A stretch of 64,000 nucleotides of DNA from Stercorarius parasiticus. Its lineage: Eukaryota; Chordata; Aves; Charadriiformes; Stercorariidae. Below, in pieces: positions 1 through 13,984 of the stretch. The stretch spans positions 364,762 through 428,761 of the forward strand of contig VWZL01004359.1 of NCBI GenBank assembly GCA_013396915.1, read 5' to 3'. The notes below the pieces were generated by a model. It had not been told where the DNA came from and made no database searches. It worked only from the letters and a program-made list of their open reading frames with translations. The translations under genes were made by a program, and so were the position numbers. Numbering within the stretch: the first letter of the stretch is position 1; each line of letters starts with the position of its first letter.

Positions 1-83
1 GTGCTGCATTAATTTGTAGTACTTGCAGCTTTTATTTGTAGTTAGGTAAATATGTGCATCTTTGAGGTTCATCTAACCTTTTA

Positions 84-165
84 AGAATAGAATCATAGAA
101 TCATATAGCTGAAAATCATCAAAGAGCTTAAAATCAGAAGTCACTAGTAGAGAGCTCATCTGTTT
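84..165 (-). mobile_element. Possible CR1 LINE 3'-end relic
   Basis: The stretch carries the doubled octamer-like tail AGAATCATAGAATCATA, which is the reverse complement of the CR1 3' terminus (ATTCTATG repeats). The bases that follow only loosely resemble the CR1 3'UTR and are degenerate. It would be a very short, heavily 5'-truncated and old insertion on the minus strand. The 3' tail is the only solid part; the inner boundary at about 165 is a guess. Confidence 0.4.
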
Positions 166-3100
166 AAAACAAACAAACAAAACTAAACTGCTTTTGGACT
201 TGCTATTCTTTCACTGCTAGCACCAAGATGCCAGTTTCTTACTCTGCTTTTCTACCAACACAAATCCCATTTCTGTGGTTAATGAAAACGGTTTCCTTTA
301 TGTATTTCTGATACTCCTTCATGACCATGTTGGATGTACCAGAACAATCATTCTTGATATTGTTTAACTCTCTGTTTCTTCTTCAAAGTCAGGAAGTTTA
401 CAGAGATGATGCGGAAGGTAAAAGAAAGCTACGAAGTAAATGAGATTATATTGCAATAGCATTATGTAACAGGCTTTATGTTGATGTAGAACTATACCAA
501 TATCTGGCAGGAAGAATACCAAGCTTCCAAATCTGTTCATTGGTCCTTGCTCTTCTCTTCCTTCAAAGCTCATGTGCATTTAATTCCCTGCATTTAATGA
601 TAGAAAACTTGTTTTATATGTTGTTTTGTGAGCAGAACTTCTAAACTAATAATTAAGCAGCCGTTTAATCTGCAATGAATGGTTTGTCTTTACCAGAAAC
701 GTCTTGTTTTGTTGATGACATTGACTCACCATTGGGTTTTTTGTTGTTGCTTTGTTGTATTATTTTTCTTAACAGGCAACAATGGGACTGAAAGAAAGAT
801 GCCCCTGGTGAGCAGGGAGCGTTTGGGATGGAGTGCATCCAACTCTGCATTTTAATCTATCTTGTGTTTGCAGAAGAGACCAAAGAATTTTCTGAGGGTC
901 TGATGTTCTATCATCTTTCTACTGCTAGCACATTCTGCTGTAGCATTTACATCTAGAGCACTTTCAGACCATCTGGAGCAAAGCTGCATGCAAAAGAAAA
1001 AATCGAAACAAACTCTCTGCTCTTTATGTAAATCTATTCAGTGAGCCCCTTCTATCAGTAAGGCAGGTTTTTATCCTGCTTTTCTCGGGATGGATGTAAC
1101 ACTGCTGCTTATGTAACAATGCAATGAGTTTTCTCTTTTAGAATAAAAAGTAGGGTAACTAAGCAACAAAAATAATTCTTGCCCTGAACAAAATTGCTTT
1201 CCCATAGTTGGGATACTAACACCAGTACTTCTAAGAATTAAATAGTGAATGTTTCAGTGTGAATAAGTACCTTTCAGCCTTCTCCTTATGTTATTTTAGT
1301 AATGCTCAAAATGTTTTTGAAACCCTGTTTTTGTAGAGAGAAGCTATGGATCCAGCTCTGTACCCTGACCCACACGACTTCCAACAAAATGCCGTTGTCA
1401 TCACCGGGATCCTGTCTAAGTATGTTTATCTGCATGTGTAAATCAGAATACAGGATCAAGGCATGTAGCTTTCTGAGTAGATTTTTTTTTTTCTGTTAAT
1501 TCAGACTTGTCTATAACACACAAGTGCTAGCATTTAAAAACTTCATGTGAAGATTTAACACAAGGTTTGTTGATGCCTCAACTAAACTGTAAGCTGCTTA
1601 AGCTAGTGATCATCTCTATCCCCCCATCTCTGTACGGTGTTGTGTGCTGGGGAGCTGTGCTGCTGACCTTCCTGCCTGGTGCGCTCACTGCTGAGGTGAA
1701 TCCAGCTCCTGGTGACCTACAGCCTTTGTACAGCCCACCTCAGTCCCTTGACATGAATGTGAAGAGGGTTTAAGTGGTGGCTTTACCTGGAGTTTGCTGA
1801 GGCATCTCTGTGTGACCATGCAGACTTTGTGCCTGCCTGCCAAGGCTGCAGAGTGGTGAGAGCACTGCTTTGCTGGTTGGGACATTGTATTCAGGCTTCA
1901 GAAGCTACCTGGAAAAAACATTCTCCTGGGCATTAGTGACCATGTGGTTCATGTAAGGAACAAAGAAGATGAGGGAACCAATTCCATTCCCACCCTAGCT
2001 GCATGTGCAGGAGGTTTTAACACTGCCAGGCCACTGCAAAGCGTCCCGTAGCACCAGGCATTGCATGGCACTACCACAGTGGTGTCTCGTTCCTCTTGCC
2101 CCACTCTGCAGTGATGAGGGCCTGAGCCTGCTTTTGGGAGCTGTGGGCCTAGCACCACCCCTCCTCTCCAGATGGGAGCTGGGATCATCTCCAGGCAGGG
2201 GCTTTTAATAAGCCAAGAGCTCTGGTGAAGCTTAACATGATTATCCATACACGGAACACAGTTATGACATAGCAAGTCTTACATATTGGGAGACACAAAT
2301 ATAATTACACTTTCTTACATAGCAAAGTGTAATGTATATGATAAAGGAATGCAGTTTGAAGATATCACTGGGGAAAAAAAAATAATTAGAATTTTGTGGT
2401 CAAATTTTGAACCACAGGCTTTACAGGGGCTCTGTCGACGAAAATTTTTCAGACTTATTCCCATGAAGATTTCTTGAGTTAATTTTTAAATCCTTTAAAT
2501 TTTTATTCATGTACTTCATATGAAAAACAGTTACAACATTCTGTTTTACAGGTGTTGTGGGAATAAGCTTAAGGGGATGGTTGAAAATTGAAAGAAAATG
2601 AAGAAAGTGGTAGTTTTCAAGTTTGGACATACTTAGTTTGACTGCAAGATAGATACAGGGTCAAAAGCCCTAAACCCCCCCCTCCCCCCCCGTTTATAAT
2701 CCCACTTGCTTTTAGCATTGTTAGTGAAAGTGGGAGACAGTAAATAGTTTACTGGTATAAAAGCCATATCCATAGTGGAGTTTCTACCTAGCAATATTTG
2801 GAAAATTTTGTACAACATGTGTTGTATAACACAGTGAAGATTAGGATTAGCAGCAGAGAGGTGGAAGGAAGCTTTGTCTTAAAGAAGGTAGGTGAGTGGA
2901 ATGCTCTATGAGGCAACGTGTGGTGGGGGATATGGGTGCCAGGTTTAAATAGGAAAGAGAACCAGGTATGGCCACAGAAGGCAATGGCAGGCTGAATGGC
3001 AAGTCAGCAAGCTTGTGGTGAATTTCACTGTAGCCTTTGTTTTCTCTGGGGATTAGGAGCGTGGATGCGACATTTGGCAATGTGTTGGCTCCTTTGTTCA

Positions 3101-5232
3101 GAATGCATGCTTTCAGGTGTGGGTTGTTCCCACCAGCATCATAGACTGAGAAATTTGATATTGCGAATACAGCTGTATGCTAATATTGAAAGGCTAGGGT
3201 AAAGAAGGTGTGTATTTTTGACATGGAGAGGTTTTCAAATAAGTAGACGCTAACTGTTCCAGAAATTAGCACTGAAGAAACTAAACAATACTAAGAATGG
3301 AAGAGAGGATGACCAAAAACCCTAAACAAAATGAGAGGATATGCTTAATCAAGACTAGTCTGGCAAATAGCAGAAGAAAGAGAAATGATCCGAAACAAGA
3401 AACTGCATAGAGCAACTGGAGGCAGAGGTAACCATCAGTATGGAAGGAGAGTTGTTCACATTTCACAGTATCTGGGGGATTGGGACAGAGAAGTTGAAGA
3501 ATAAATGACAAATGAGGAAGATCCTAAATACAAGGAACAGGAGGAGGTCTATCGCAGCAACACAACTGAGTGGTGAGCTGTGTATGCAGGCCCGAGGGAG
3601 ACTCATTTGTGTTTAGAATGCATGCATGCCTGGACAGGATTAAAATAACATCAAAGCTGGAGTAAAGAAATAAGATTTGCAGGAAAAATTGTACTGATGA
3701 TGAGATCCTAACCAAAATAGCCATGACTCTGCTAATTGCTGTGTTGTGGTGCACTGCACCACACTGAGTAATGTTAACGGAAGGAGGGCATGAGGGTGCA
3801 GTGCTGAGGCCAGCAAAGAAACCCACGTCTGGGACACTTAGCAAGGTCTGAGAGCAGAGAATGGGAGTAGGGTGATGGACGATGGAAGGTGAGCTGAACA
3901 TAGAAGAGATGAACTCTGTTAGTCTGCTCTCTCTCATTGAATCCAATAGTTTTGTGATTTATAACTTCCTTCTACAGATGTTTTGTTTCGATTTGTGCTT
4001 TTTGTGTGTCACGTGTGGGTCTGTTCTTACCAAAGTACTTTCACTGTATCCTTTATTTGATAAGAAATGATGAATCTCACTGTGTTATGACAATTCAAAA
4101 TCTTGGGAAAACTGATAAGAAATTGAATTTAACCCATTATGATGGAAGCAAACTGTTAAATGCAGCTGCATTACTGCATCAATAATCCACTGAATTTGGA
4201 GTACACTGCATTTTAAAATTAGCATCTCTATCAGTTTTGAACAAGTCCATGCAAAGCCATTAGAGGTTATTAAAGTACAATTTCCCAGACTACCAGGAAG
4301 ACAGCAAAATGAAAATCCAGAGCATAATCATGCTTTAACCTCTTGGTGCCTCAGTGAAATGGGTATCGGTTTTTCCTCCCAGGGATACTGTATTGCTTAA
4401 TTAATACTTGAAGCACTGAGTGATTTGGGTAGGCTTGTTACGCCATTACAAAAGTATGAATTTATTATTAATGTTGCCCTTGGAACTTTAATGTATTTTC
4501 TAAATTTTTCTTTTACCATCCTTTTGCTACACTTTGCACTGCACTGATTCCCATAGTTAAGCTCTGTTTTTCTATGTTGTGCAACTGAAGAACTACTCAA
4601 GATCTTCCTTTGCTTTTCACTAAGAAATTGATTGCTGTACTGAGATTAGCTGAAAAACATTCTTTCTAGTAGCTTGACATCAATTCATAGTTCTCAAGTT
4701 TGAGAAGTTTAGAAAGGAAAGGCAATGATATTTGTTGTTTCCCCATGGCAAACCCTCTGTATTTTGTGAATTCCTTATGTTGTGTCCTAAGGGAAGGACA
4801 GATGAGGACCTTTATCACAATTCTCAAGTATTTTCCCTTTCCCCTCAGATATAAAATATTTTTGAGGGCTTTCACTTATAGGGAGATCATTCACACAGTT
4901 TGTGTTTTCTAAGAGTACGAATTACTTTCAAATGCAGCATATGGTGTAGATATTCTGAAGCTTTTGTGATTGTTTTACAAGCTCGGTAGAGACCTCTGTT
5001 TCTCATGTCCTGTGTTTATTTTTGACTTGTCATCTTTAGAAGATCACAAATACTTTGTAACTTGCCTCAATTCCAGCTAACTACTGAAACTGTTTGTGGG
5101 ATTTATTAGCCTGCCCTCGCAAGCTGTCATACAAATAGCTGTCCTTGTAATAGGTTAATGTTGGGCTCCCCTGGGATTATTTGAAGCAAGTCCTAAATAT
5201 TATTTTACAGATTTATCTTGCTTATCATCTGG
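166..5232. other. Intergenic, no gene recognised
   Basis: This is AT-rich vertebrate non-coding DNA. Open frames here are all under about 140 codons and none resembles a known protein; the longest (3524-3946, minus strand) has no domain or motif I recognise. The section at 1.6-2.2 kb is more GC-rich than its surroundings, but I see no splice-bounded coding exon in it. A C-tract at 2675-2691 is listed separately. Confidence 0.7.
2675..2691. repeat. C-tract (C8-T-C8)
   Basis: Seventeen bases consist of eight C, one T and eight C on the + strand. The tract could form an i-motif or, on the minus strand, a G-quadruplex. It is also a likely polymerase-slippage site, so its exact length in the assembly is unreliable. 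Confidence 0.9.
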
Positions 5233-5822
5233 GAATCATAGAATCATAGAATTGCCTAGGTTGGAAGGGACCTTTCAGATCATCTAATCCAACCATTAAC
5301 CTAACTCTGACAAAAACTATCTCTAAGCACTATGTCTACCCGTCTTCTAAATACCTCCAGGGATGATGACTCCACCACTGCCCTGGACAGCCTGTTCCAA
5401 AGCTTGACAAACCCTTTCAGTGAAGAATTTTTTCCTAATATCCAGTCTAAACCTCCCCTGGCACAACTTGAGGCTATTTCCTCTTGTCCTATCACCTGTT
5501 CCTTGGGAGAAGAGACCGACCCCCACTTCACTACACCCACCTTTCAGGGAGTTGCAGAGAGCGAGAAGGTCTCCCCTCAGCCTCCCTTCCTCCAGGCTGA
5601 ACACCCCCAGCTCCCTCAGCTGCTCCTCACAAGACTTGTGCTCCAGACCCCTCACCAGCTCCGTTGCCCTTCTCTGGACACGCTCCAGCGCCTCAATGTC
5701 TTTTTTGTGGTGAGGGGCCCAAAACTGGACACAGCACTCGAGGTGGGGCCTCACCAGTGCCCAGTACAGGGGGATGGTCACTGCCCCAGTCCTGCTGGAC
5801 ACACTGTTCCTGATACACACCC
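5233..5822 (-). mobile_element. CR1 LINE, 5'-truncated 3' end
   Basis: Read on the minus strand this is the 3' portion of a chicken-repeat-1 non-LTR retrotransposon. The + strand begins with the inverted CR1 terminus (GAATCATAGAATCATAGAAT, then TTGGAAGGGACC). A minus-strand frame from 5820 to 5347 still reads as the C-terminal tail of the CR1 ORF2 reverse-transcriptase protein, with the family segments [28 protein letters not shown] and LDIRKKFF. It lacks the endonuclease and the RT catalytic core, so it is a dead copy of about 0.6 kb, typical of CR1 5' truncation. The frame is intact for 157 codons, which suggests a fairly recent insertion. No target-site duplication is expected for CR1. Confidence 0.95.
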
Positions 5823-8043
5823 ATGTTTTTTTCTGTTATCTTTAAGGCAGCAATCTATCCACCAGAGGCCCTTCACTGATCAAACAGTACTTCCAAATGA
5901 GTCACCCTTCGTCTGATGCACCCAAGGAGGCTGCCTTGGGAAGTGCGGGGCAGCCCCTGACAGCCCATCAGGGAGACCCTGGGTCGGCGAGCCCCCGCCT
6001 TGATGTCAGCCTCCATCCCCCTGGTTTATTCAAGGATGGGAGTAATAACAGCGCAGCCATCCAGCTTCAGAAAACATGGAGATGCTTCCCAGCTTTTCTG
6101 CTATGTATTGAATAATCAGATTTCAGTGTCTGTCTTTCCCTCTCTGACTTGCTATTTCGCCCCCAGCTATTAATGGCTTCTCCACAAAGTGCTCTTTGCA
6201 CATGGCCCAGCTATCTGTGATGAGAATATCTACTGCCTTTGTAGATAAAGGAGAAACAGGCAATATTTCTAATTCCTCTGAAGTCATGCTTTGTCTCTAA
6301 AGAAATAAGGGATAGGGCTGGGTTGGTTTGTTGATGCTTTCATATTCTAAAGTTGTTCCCAGTCTTCCCCAGGCCATTTTTGAATGTCTGACTTCCCCTG
6401 TGTGCAGCTTCTCCTTTGGCTCTGCAGCAGCGGCTGGTTTTTGCAGCTGTCTGGGGCAGAGGCTGACTCACGGCTCCAGACACCTTTGCTGAGTTATACC
6501 AGCCCACTATGTATTTTTAGAGTATTTCCTCTTTCATTCACTTTTTATAAATAAACTTTACATGTTAAACACTTCCTGAGAGGAAAACTGTTACAAAATA
6601 GATTGGGAGTGAAACTGGTAGATACTGAATAGGATTTAATGGAAATTAAATATTTACCGAGCAGAGACTTGAGAGCTATACAGACTTTTCATACATATAC
6701 AGAAGAATCCTAAGGGCAGAAATCATCTTCTAGATGGCCTTGATCCAGCAAAGTGCTCAAGGCACAGGGGTAGTTTCACTGAGTTAGCTGAGAATATGTA
6801 TGTGTGTTTAAGTGCTTTGCTGGACTACAGCCTTGAAAACACTATGCTTTCATTTAAATTACACTTCTAGTTTTTATTTTTATCTAAGGATATGAACTTA
6901 ACTGGTTCATTGCCTCATATTATGACACCAGCAAGAGACAAGATCATTCTGTAAGTATCAATCAATACCTACAAATTGAAATGAAGGCTGTTTGGTGTTG
7001 TTTTTTTTTTTTTATTTAAATACTTAATAACTATCCTTAAGAGCCAATAAATCTAGGCCATTTGTAATAAATGACTTACAAAAGCAAATTTACTTTTGGG
7101 CTAGTATTTCTTGTTCTGTGATGATCAGCTTTATGGTGAAACAAACAAAAAACAACAAACACACAAACAAACAAAAAACCACAATATAACAAGCCAAAAT
7201 CTAGAGTCCCTTTCAACTACTTGAGTTCATAGATCTGCTTCAAGGGGAAATTATTTCTGAGATGTGCTGTTTCATTTAAACAACTACTTACAAGACACAA
7301 AGTGTGGGATGTGAACAAAGAATGCTAGTATCACGAACTCATTCTCGGTCCGTGCTTGGCTGCAACTTTAAAATAGAGTTTCTTTGTTTAGCTCCTTTGG
7401 TGAAGACAGTAATCCAGTATTTCAAAGTACTGATTAATACTAAATCAATCACTTATTGGATCAAAATAATTACCCTTAGTAAAACTATCATTAAATGAAT
7501 CTTTTATTTCAATCAAATGACCAAAATATGAATAATTAATTTACACACTTAATTGAAACGCTGAAAATGTTAATTTGATTTTAGAAGCAAACAAACAAAA
7601 AACCACCAAAACCCCTCACCCAGAAGTACGAAAATCAGTGTGTTACAAAAGACTCAGACAACATAAGATCACGAGACAATTCACAGCAGGATAACATTTA
7701 CAGTCATGAAATCTTGATGATAAATAACAAATCCATTAGTTGAGACTAAACACATGCATGGCATAAAGGTTTTCTTACATAAAGTTTTCCTTCACCTAAA
7801 ATGGGGGGAAAACCCCAGTGGAATCAATCCAGGATGGTTTTGCCTTGAAGATGGCATTTAGTTGTTCACGTTTGGTACTCTGTCAAGAATAAGCTGTGTT
7901 TCAATTGCTCAAACCGATCTTAAGTATTTATTTTTTTAGAGAAATATAGTCTCTCCATTGCTATATATTCCCTAGGCAGCATTTCTAGTATATGATAGAT
8001 TTTATGTGCAGAATCTGATACGGGAACACGTGTGCAGTTTTTT
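5823..8043. other. Intergenic, no gene recognised
   Basis: The segment next to the CR1 copy (5830-6110) has mildly elevated GC and a polypyrimidine-AG-like boundary near 5847. Its translation resembles nothing I know and I do not call an exon. The rest is AT-rich, with an A-rich (CAAA)n-like patch at 7141-7185 and a T-tract at about 7000-7012. Confidence 0.65.
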
Positions 8044-8067
8044 GGGTTGGGTGGGTTGGGTTTTGGG
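8044..8067 (+). other. G-quadruplex-forming motif
   Basis: Five GGG runs are separated by loops of 2, 1, 2 and 4 T-only bases (GGGTTGGGTGGGTTGGG then TTTTGGG). This satisfies the canonical G3+N1-7 rule, and such short T-only loops favour a very stable quadruplex. More G-rich sequence follows to about 8090. An 81-N assembly gap begins 85 bases downstream. Whether the motif has any regulatory role is unknown. Confidence 0.85.
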
Positions 8068-8152
8068 TGTTTTTTTGGGGGAGGGATGGGTTTGAAACAA
8101 TGAAACTTACATGGTTGGTTTTTGTAACACTTAAATCTGTTCAAATGTCTCT

Positions 8153-8233
8153 NNNNNNNNNNNNNNNNNNNNNNNNNNNNNNNNNNNNNNNNNNNNNNNN
8201 NNNNNNNNNNNNNNNNNNNNNNNNNNNNNNNNN
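8153..8233. other. Assembly gap (81 N)
   Basis: There are 81 undetermined bases. Apparent open frames running across it are artefacts of translating N. Confidence 1.
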
Positions 8234-9897
8234 TTATCATATCGAACAATTGGTGTCGGTGACTCCCCTGGGTTTTTCTCCCCTGGCAGTAATGTCATGG
8301 GAATAAGGAAATGTCTTATTGACAAAAGTTTCCAAACTGTTTTAAATGGAGCTTTAATTCTACAAATCTTCAATGGAGCAAAACCTTCCTTCATCACTTA
8401 GGTCCTGGTAAGATATTTTATACCTGCTTTAGACCACCTGTGTTAAAATTGGTTTGTTTAATGAAGCAGTCACATTAGAGTTCTAACAGGAGAGCCATAA
8501 AGAGAGTGAAATAATAATGCAGTCAGACTGGAATTTCTCTAAGGGGAGTTCTAAGAAGTTGTGAAAAGATCAAATGAATCCTTTTGGGGGGTAGCTTGAT
8601 GGGGGGTGGGAAGACTGACTACTGAGGTCACAAATGTTTTATGCTTTGATGGATAGCTTTGATGGCTATTACAGGTTCATTAAAAAGGGGGCAGGTTCTA
8701 CAAGAAGTTAGCTGTGTTACATTAGGGACTGGAGAGCCTTTGTGGGTGGTGATTTTCTTGTTTTGTGGTGGTGGTTTATTTTTTTACCCCTTTCTGGCTA
8801 TCATGAATAGAAGGGCACTTTTAGGTAAGCGTCAGTACTGAAGCTCATTTTGAATCAAAGCTTGAATATGAAAAAAAAAAGCTAACTATAAGAAAGTAAG
8901 AACTCGATGTCAGCCTGAATGGTTTCTTGTGTCTAAAATGAAGTTGTTGCTTGATTGGCTTAATTCAGTTCTGCATTCTCTACAGTTTCCTCTTGTAGTA
9001 GCAGAGTTGGAAAAAAAATTATAAAATTTTTAGAGATATGTAATTTTGTCTTTCTTGTCTTGACAGCAGAGAAAGAAGGACACGACTGTAGAGAGGGCAA
9101 GTTTACTTGTTTGTGATTACAAAACTTTTAATTTATATTACTAAAGCTTAAAATAAATGGATTTGAGCCATCCTCAGCTAAGTGACTCAAGTGAAATATC
9201 TGTAGGATATAGCTGCATTTAAGCCTTGAGCCTGGATTACTTTCATTATACTTGCAAGTAAAATTGTCAGGTTTTGGTTTTTTTTTTTTGTTGGAGAGGA
9301 TCATTTCTATGGTCATAAAATATTGAAAATGGAGATGGGATACAAATAAACAGGATATGTCTTACAAAGTTGGTAATGTTTAAACACTTTACATGTTTGC
9401 ACTGGGACAAGATTATGAAAATAATCAGAATAAAAAACTCTGAAAGTCTGGAATTAACTTGGCATGGAAGAATACAGGAACTTAAAATAATTAAAACAAC
9501 GCTTTTGGAAAGATCAAATGAAAATATGAAAATGAACTGCAAAGCATTGAATGATAATAAAAACCTTCATTTATTTGAAAACTAGTTCCATGAACTTTTT
9601 TCACAAAGATTACATGCCAAAAGTGAATGTTAATTTACAAGATGTATCCTCAATTGAGGTCTCAATGCCTCATTTCTTTCAGTGACTTTTCGTCTAAGAT
9701 GCATCCAACAGAAATAAGACGACCATTTAGTTATTTAGGACCTATTGAGGAAGACAGTGAGAGGAATGACTGATTGAGCAAAAGCTTTGAAGAAGTTTTC
9801 ACTTAAGGATGCAGTTACGAGTCTTACTGACCCAGGCACCTACATCTTGAAGAATCCGTAGGTATTTGGAGTAGCCATAACTTGGTACACATGTTGG
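8234..9897. other. Intergenic, no gene recognised
   Basis: AT-rich sequence with simple A- and T-tracts (for example near 8870 and 9280). There is a G-rich stretch at 8585-8610. No coding exon, RNA gene or interspersed repeat is recognisable. Confidence 0.65.
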
Positions 9898-9977
9898 ACT
9901 TGGCAGCGCTAGGTTAGCAGTTGGACTCGATGAATCTTAAAGGTCTTTTCCAACTGAAATGATTCTACGATTCTATG
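9898..9977 (+). mobile_element. CR1 LINE 3'-UTR fragment
   Basis: The sequence follows the CR1 3'UTR closely: a TAGGTTAGCAGTTGGACT-type segment, then CTTAAAGGTCTTTTCCAAC, and it ends in the tail GATTCTACGATTCTATG. Only about 80 bases survive, so this is an extremely 5'-truncated insertion. It is in the + orientation, opposite to the other CR1 copies in the window. Confidence 0.9.
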
Positions 9978-12900
9978 CAATCTCATAAGAGTCTGTCAGA
10001 AATATGGGACGATTTGGTGAGTAAATGTTATCACGTCTTCAAATACGCTTACTGAAAATGCCCTGTACATGGGCCACTTGGCATTATGGAGCTGTCTTTG
10101 CTGTCCATGAGGGAATTCATTTATCCTCTACTGTCTTCCAGCTTCTCTCAGCCCTCCCTGACGGCATGCACAAGGTGTGGGAAAGCATCAATAATTTGTT
10201 GTGCTGCACAGCAGTTAGGAAGCATAAACCCCTACCTGTATGAAACCTTGTGTTATGCACATACCCTCACATGGGACTCAAAGTGATGGGGCAAAGAAAG
10301 CTCCTGTCATCTTTGGACCAGCTATGAAGATTGGTGGGGGGCTGGTTTCCCTTTCTCATCCATCTTGAGATTGTGTTTCCCTGAGGCGTATGCAATATCC
10401 ACAGCTTGTCATTAAATGGATGAGGTTTTAGGACAGCCTGACAGTCGCATTTTCAATGGAACTTCTTCCCATAGCGTGCATTTTTACCTGCTGTGCAATG
10501 CAATTCAAGCCTCTCGCCTATCTTATTGTTTTATAATTATGCCTATGCATTATTTACATATGCCTATACAAACCCACTGTCTTCTAAAGGTTTTCCCATA
10601 TAAGAGCTGATGTGAAATTCTATAAACATGTCTGAAAATGATAGACAAATGTGTGGAATATAGATTTGAGAGCATTTTTACTGTGTAGCTCCTGTGGCTT
10701 TTCAGAGAGAAAACAGACTAGGCACCGACTGCACAGCTGAAGACTCAGCACACTGAAAATTCAGCCGAGGAGAGGAGGAGAGTATCGTTCTCGCTGCATC
10801 CCTGGAGTAGGCATACTTTAAGTATGTTACAGCTTTTAGCAGTATTGATGGGGTTCTGCTCTGTTCCTTTATCTCAGCAAGTGACTCATACTGCAGTGCA
10901 ATGAGAGGCATCACAGTTGCATCACCTACCAACTTATTACTCAGGGCAAAGTAATTGTGGTCGGCATGTTAAAATACTTCACTGAGTACTTCATACTTCA
11001 TTTATGAAATATTCTAATTTTCCTTTGAACCAAACCTCTTCAGCCCAAATCAGCTTAATACGTCCATGAAATCCCCCTGGCTCTCTTATTCATGTTATTT
11101 CTCATAATACACTTTTTTGTTCTGCAGGTTTTGTAACAGCTGGCAGGGTGTGTGTTTGCAGTCCCAAATCTTATCTGAGGGTGCATTTCTACAACATCAG
11201 AAGATAAACGCCACTGGAACCTTCTAGAACTTTCCAGTCTGCCTTCAGACTGAGATTTGCTAATGGAATATATTGCCAGAAGTAGAAAAAGGTTTTCAGC
11301 AGGACTGGTAGGTTAAGAACAGAAGCTAGGAGATTTGGAACAAGTGTAATAGTGAGTTTCCTAGGGAAACTAGAAAGTGCCTTTTTTTTTTTTCCTCCTG
11401 ATTAAATTTTCTGTATAAAAATCATTCTTTATACTTAAGTTGAACTTTTTTTGTTTCTATTTGCTTGAAAACTAAGCTTCTGGAATCTTATGGTCACTGA
11501 AATTATGAAAACTAATTTTCTCATAAAATATATATTTTTTAAAAGTGACTTATCCTCATTTTTGACAAGGTTACTCTAACTGATTATACCAATAATCTAT
11601 TGGATGACTTTTATGCTAGTATCTGCAGGCTATAATTAAAGGGATTTCAGACCTAATAGTTTTCCCTGATACTGTGCTTTCTTAATGATAATACATAAAA
11701 GGAGAGCAAGACAAGAGAGCAAATGGGAGTATGTAAGATGCAGAGCAGGTACAGTAGCAAATCTCATAATGTGGTCACACAAATAGTAACATCTAGCATG
11801 TTTCTACAACATTTCAGGAATGTTCTGCTTTCAAATACGTTAATTTGTCGATATCCAGTTAAGTTAAATCCATCTCTCAGGATACGCTACTGTTTTGCAG
11901 GGATTGGCTTCCATAACGGGCAGCTTAGTTACAGTAAGATTCGGCTGCAACATTGAGGTGTTTTTTTGTTTGTTTGTTTTCATTAACTGCCACTAAACCC
12001 CTATGACTGGCCTAGTAATATTCTGTCAGTCTGCATGTTTCTATCAAGCATGTTTTATTTTATTATCTCTTAAGTTCTCTTTAATACACATGGAACCATT
12101 GTCACAGGACCCGCTCATGCTTTCATATTCTTCTGTGGGGGGAAGACAGTCTTGGCTATGTTTGCGTCAGCCTGGTTATGAGAAGTCAAGTTTTGTCAGC
12201 ACTGAAGAACGGAGATACAAATTTAGACATTAAACACAACTTTTTGGAGGCAAACTGATGGACAGGGCTGGCAGGTATTTCCTTTACAGGCAGTCACTAA
12301 GAAGTGGTCTATTACTAGCTAAGAACTAGAGTACTTCTGGAAAGAAGGTCACAATTTTGCACGCTATTTTTGTTAGGATTTTGAATTTTCAAACAGAACT
12401 AAAGCCTGAAGTTACTCTCTTGCTTCAATGTGTACAGGTCACGTTTAATGATCACTTTATAATGACTGAGAGGTCTGCTCAGAAACCAGTGGAGGAGAAT
12501 AAGCAGGTACACGTGCACACACACTAAAGCAGCGACTCCCAAATCTTTATGAACCATCGCCGCAATCTGCACCACCATCACTCTCCAATTGTTTTCTTTG
12601 GCAGACCCCCCAGTGCTGCCTTCCTGGGTTTTTCGCTCTTTTGCACATCCCTGGATTTCTGTAGTTCCATTATGGTTCTTCCTCTCTTCTTTCCTGTTTC
12701 TCCTTTTGTGCCCATTTCACAGATCCCCAGGATAGCTTCTCTTTCCCTGTTGAGCCCACAGTACAGGCCAAACTTGAATTGTTAACATACCTCACCAGCT
12801 GGGAGATGCAATACCAGAATATAAAGTCAAAACATCGAATCTTCTAGTTTCAAGCCTATCTGTCATTAATTCTCTAATTTGGAGGATTTTTTTCTGTTTA

Positions 12901-13984
12901 AATGTGCATTTTGGATATAAAATTTATCAGAAATTCACTTCAAGTAAGGGTAGTCTTAAGTAAAAATCAATTTTGCCTTAACTGCTGGTAAGCTGCTGAA
13001 TGAAAAGGGTTTTGTTTATGTGTTTGTGGGGTTTGTTTTTCCCTCAAGCCCCTTGTGCAAACAGGTATATTGGGGCAATCAGTTACTGAGGTCAACTTTG
13101 AGATGTTTTAAAATTGTAAAATCTATAGTAAGAATTATTTGTAATTACTTGAACGTATTTGTTCTCAATATATTTGTTTAAATTTCCTAATTCTTTTGCA
13201 ATGGAGGTTTTTGATTATCAGTTTAATAACTTCAAACTGCCATTCCAGTTTATTATCAAACCTCTCCCAACAGTCGCACGTTTGAAAATTGTTTTGTTCA
13301 AACAATGAACTTTCTCTCTGTGCCAAAAATACAACAGCTATGGATCAGACAAATAAGGATGGCTGTGAGTGAGGAGCAGGTGGTGAAGGTAGACTGGAAA
13401 ACAAAGCCATGTGGAATAACCCACAACTGGAACCAGGCACTCTATTGACTGCTAATTTGTTCCTTTCCTCATTCGTGAATTTTAATGAAAAGCCTGATGT
13501 TTGCTTTTCTGTTTCCTATTTATAAGTATTTGAACACCAAATGCAAACACTCAGTATCATCCTCCTGTTTCTATGTTTGAAAAAAAATAACCAGCCATTC
13601 TCAAAACACTGCTGTGAACAAAACTCTCTTTGACAAGCAGCAGCACTACAACTGAGCCATCTGCTTGTGAAGAATTTCAGTTGATATTTCTGACCTATGC
13701 TTTAAATTCATTTACTAGCTAGCACAATTAATACCATATTACAAATGACAGTGTACTAATGTTTTTGTAGATATACTGGAAATATCATCTGTTTTGGCTG
13801 TGATAAATTAGTTTCTTGGTAAACCAGAACTGCAATCTTGAGAAATATACAAAATAGATGACTGCAAATCTAGGCATTAATGCAGTTATGTTGAATGCAG
13901 CATTTACTAGCTGTGGAAAACTCAATCCAATTCACTGTAGTAACCTGGTAAAGACATGTCCATGTATATCTTATCTTCATGATA

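Noticed and set aside
5332..5916. 194-codon + strand frame
   Set aside because: It is the antisense of the CR1 ORF2 fragment. The minus strand reads as the real CR1 protein tail.
7920..8397. Open frames spanning 8153-8233
   Set aside because: They exist only because Ns contain no stop codons.
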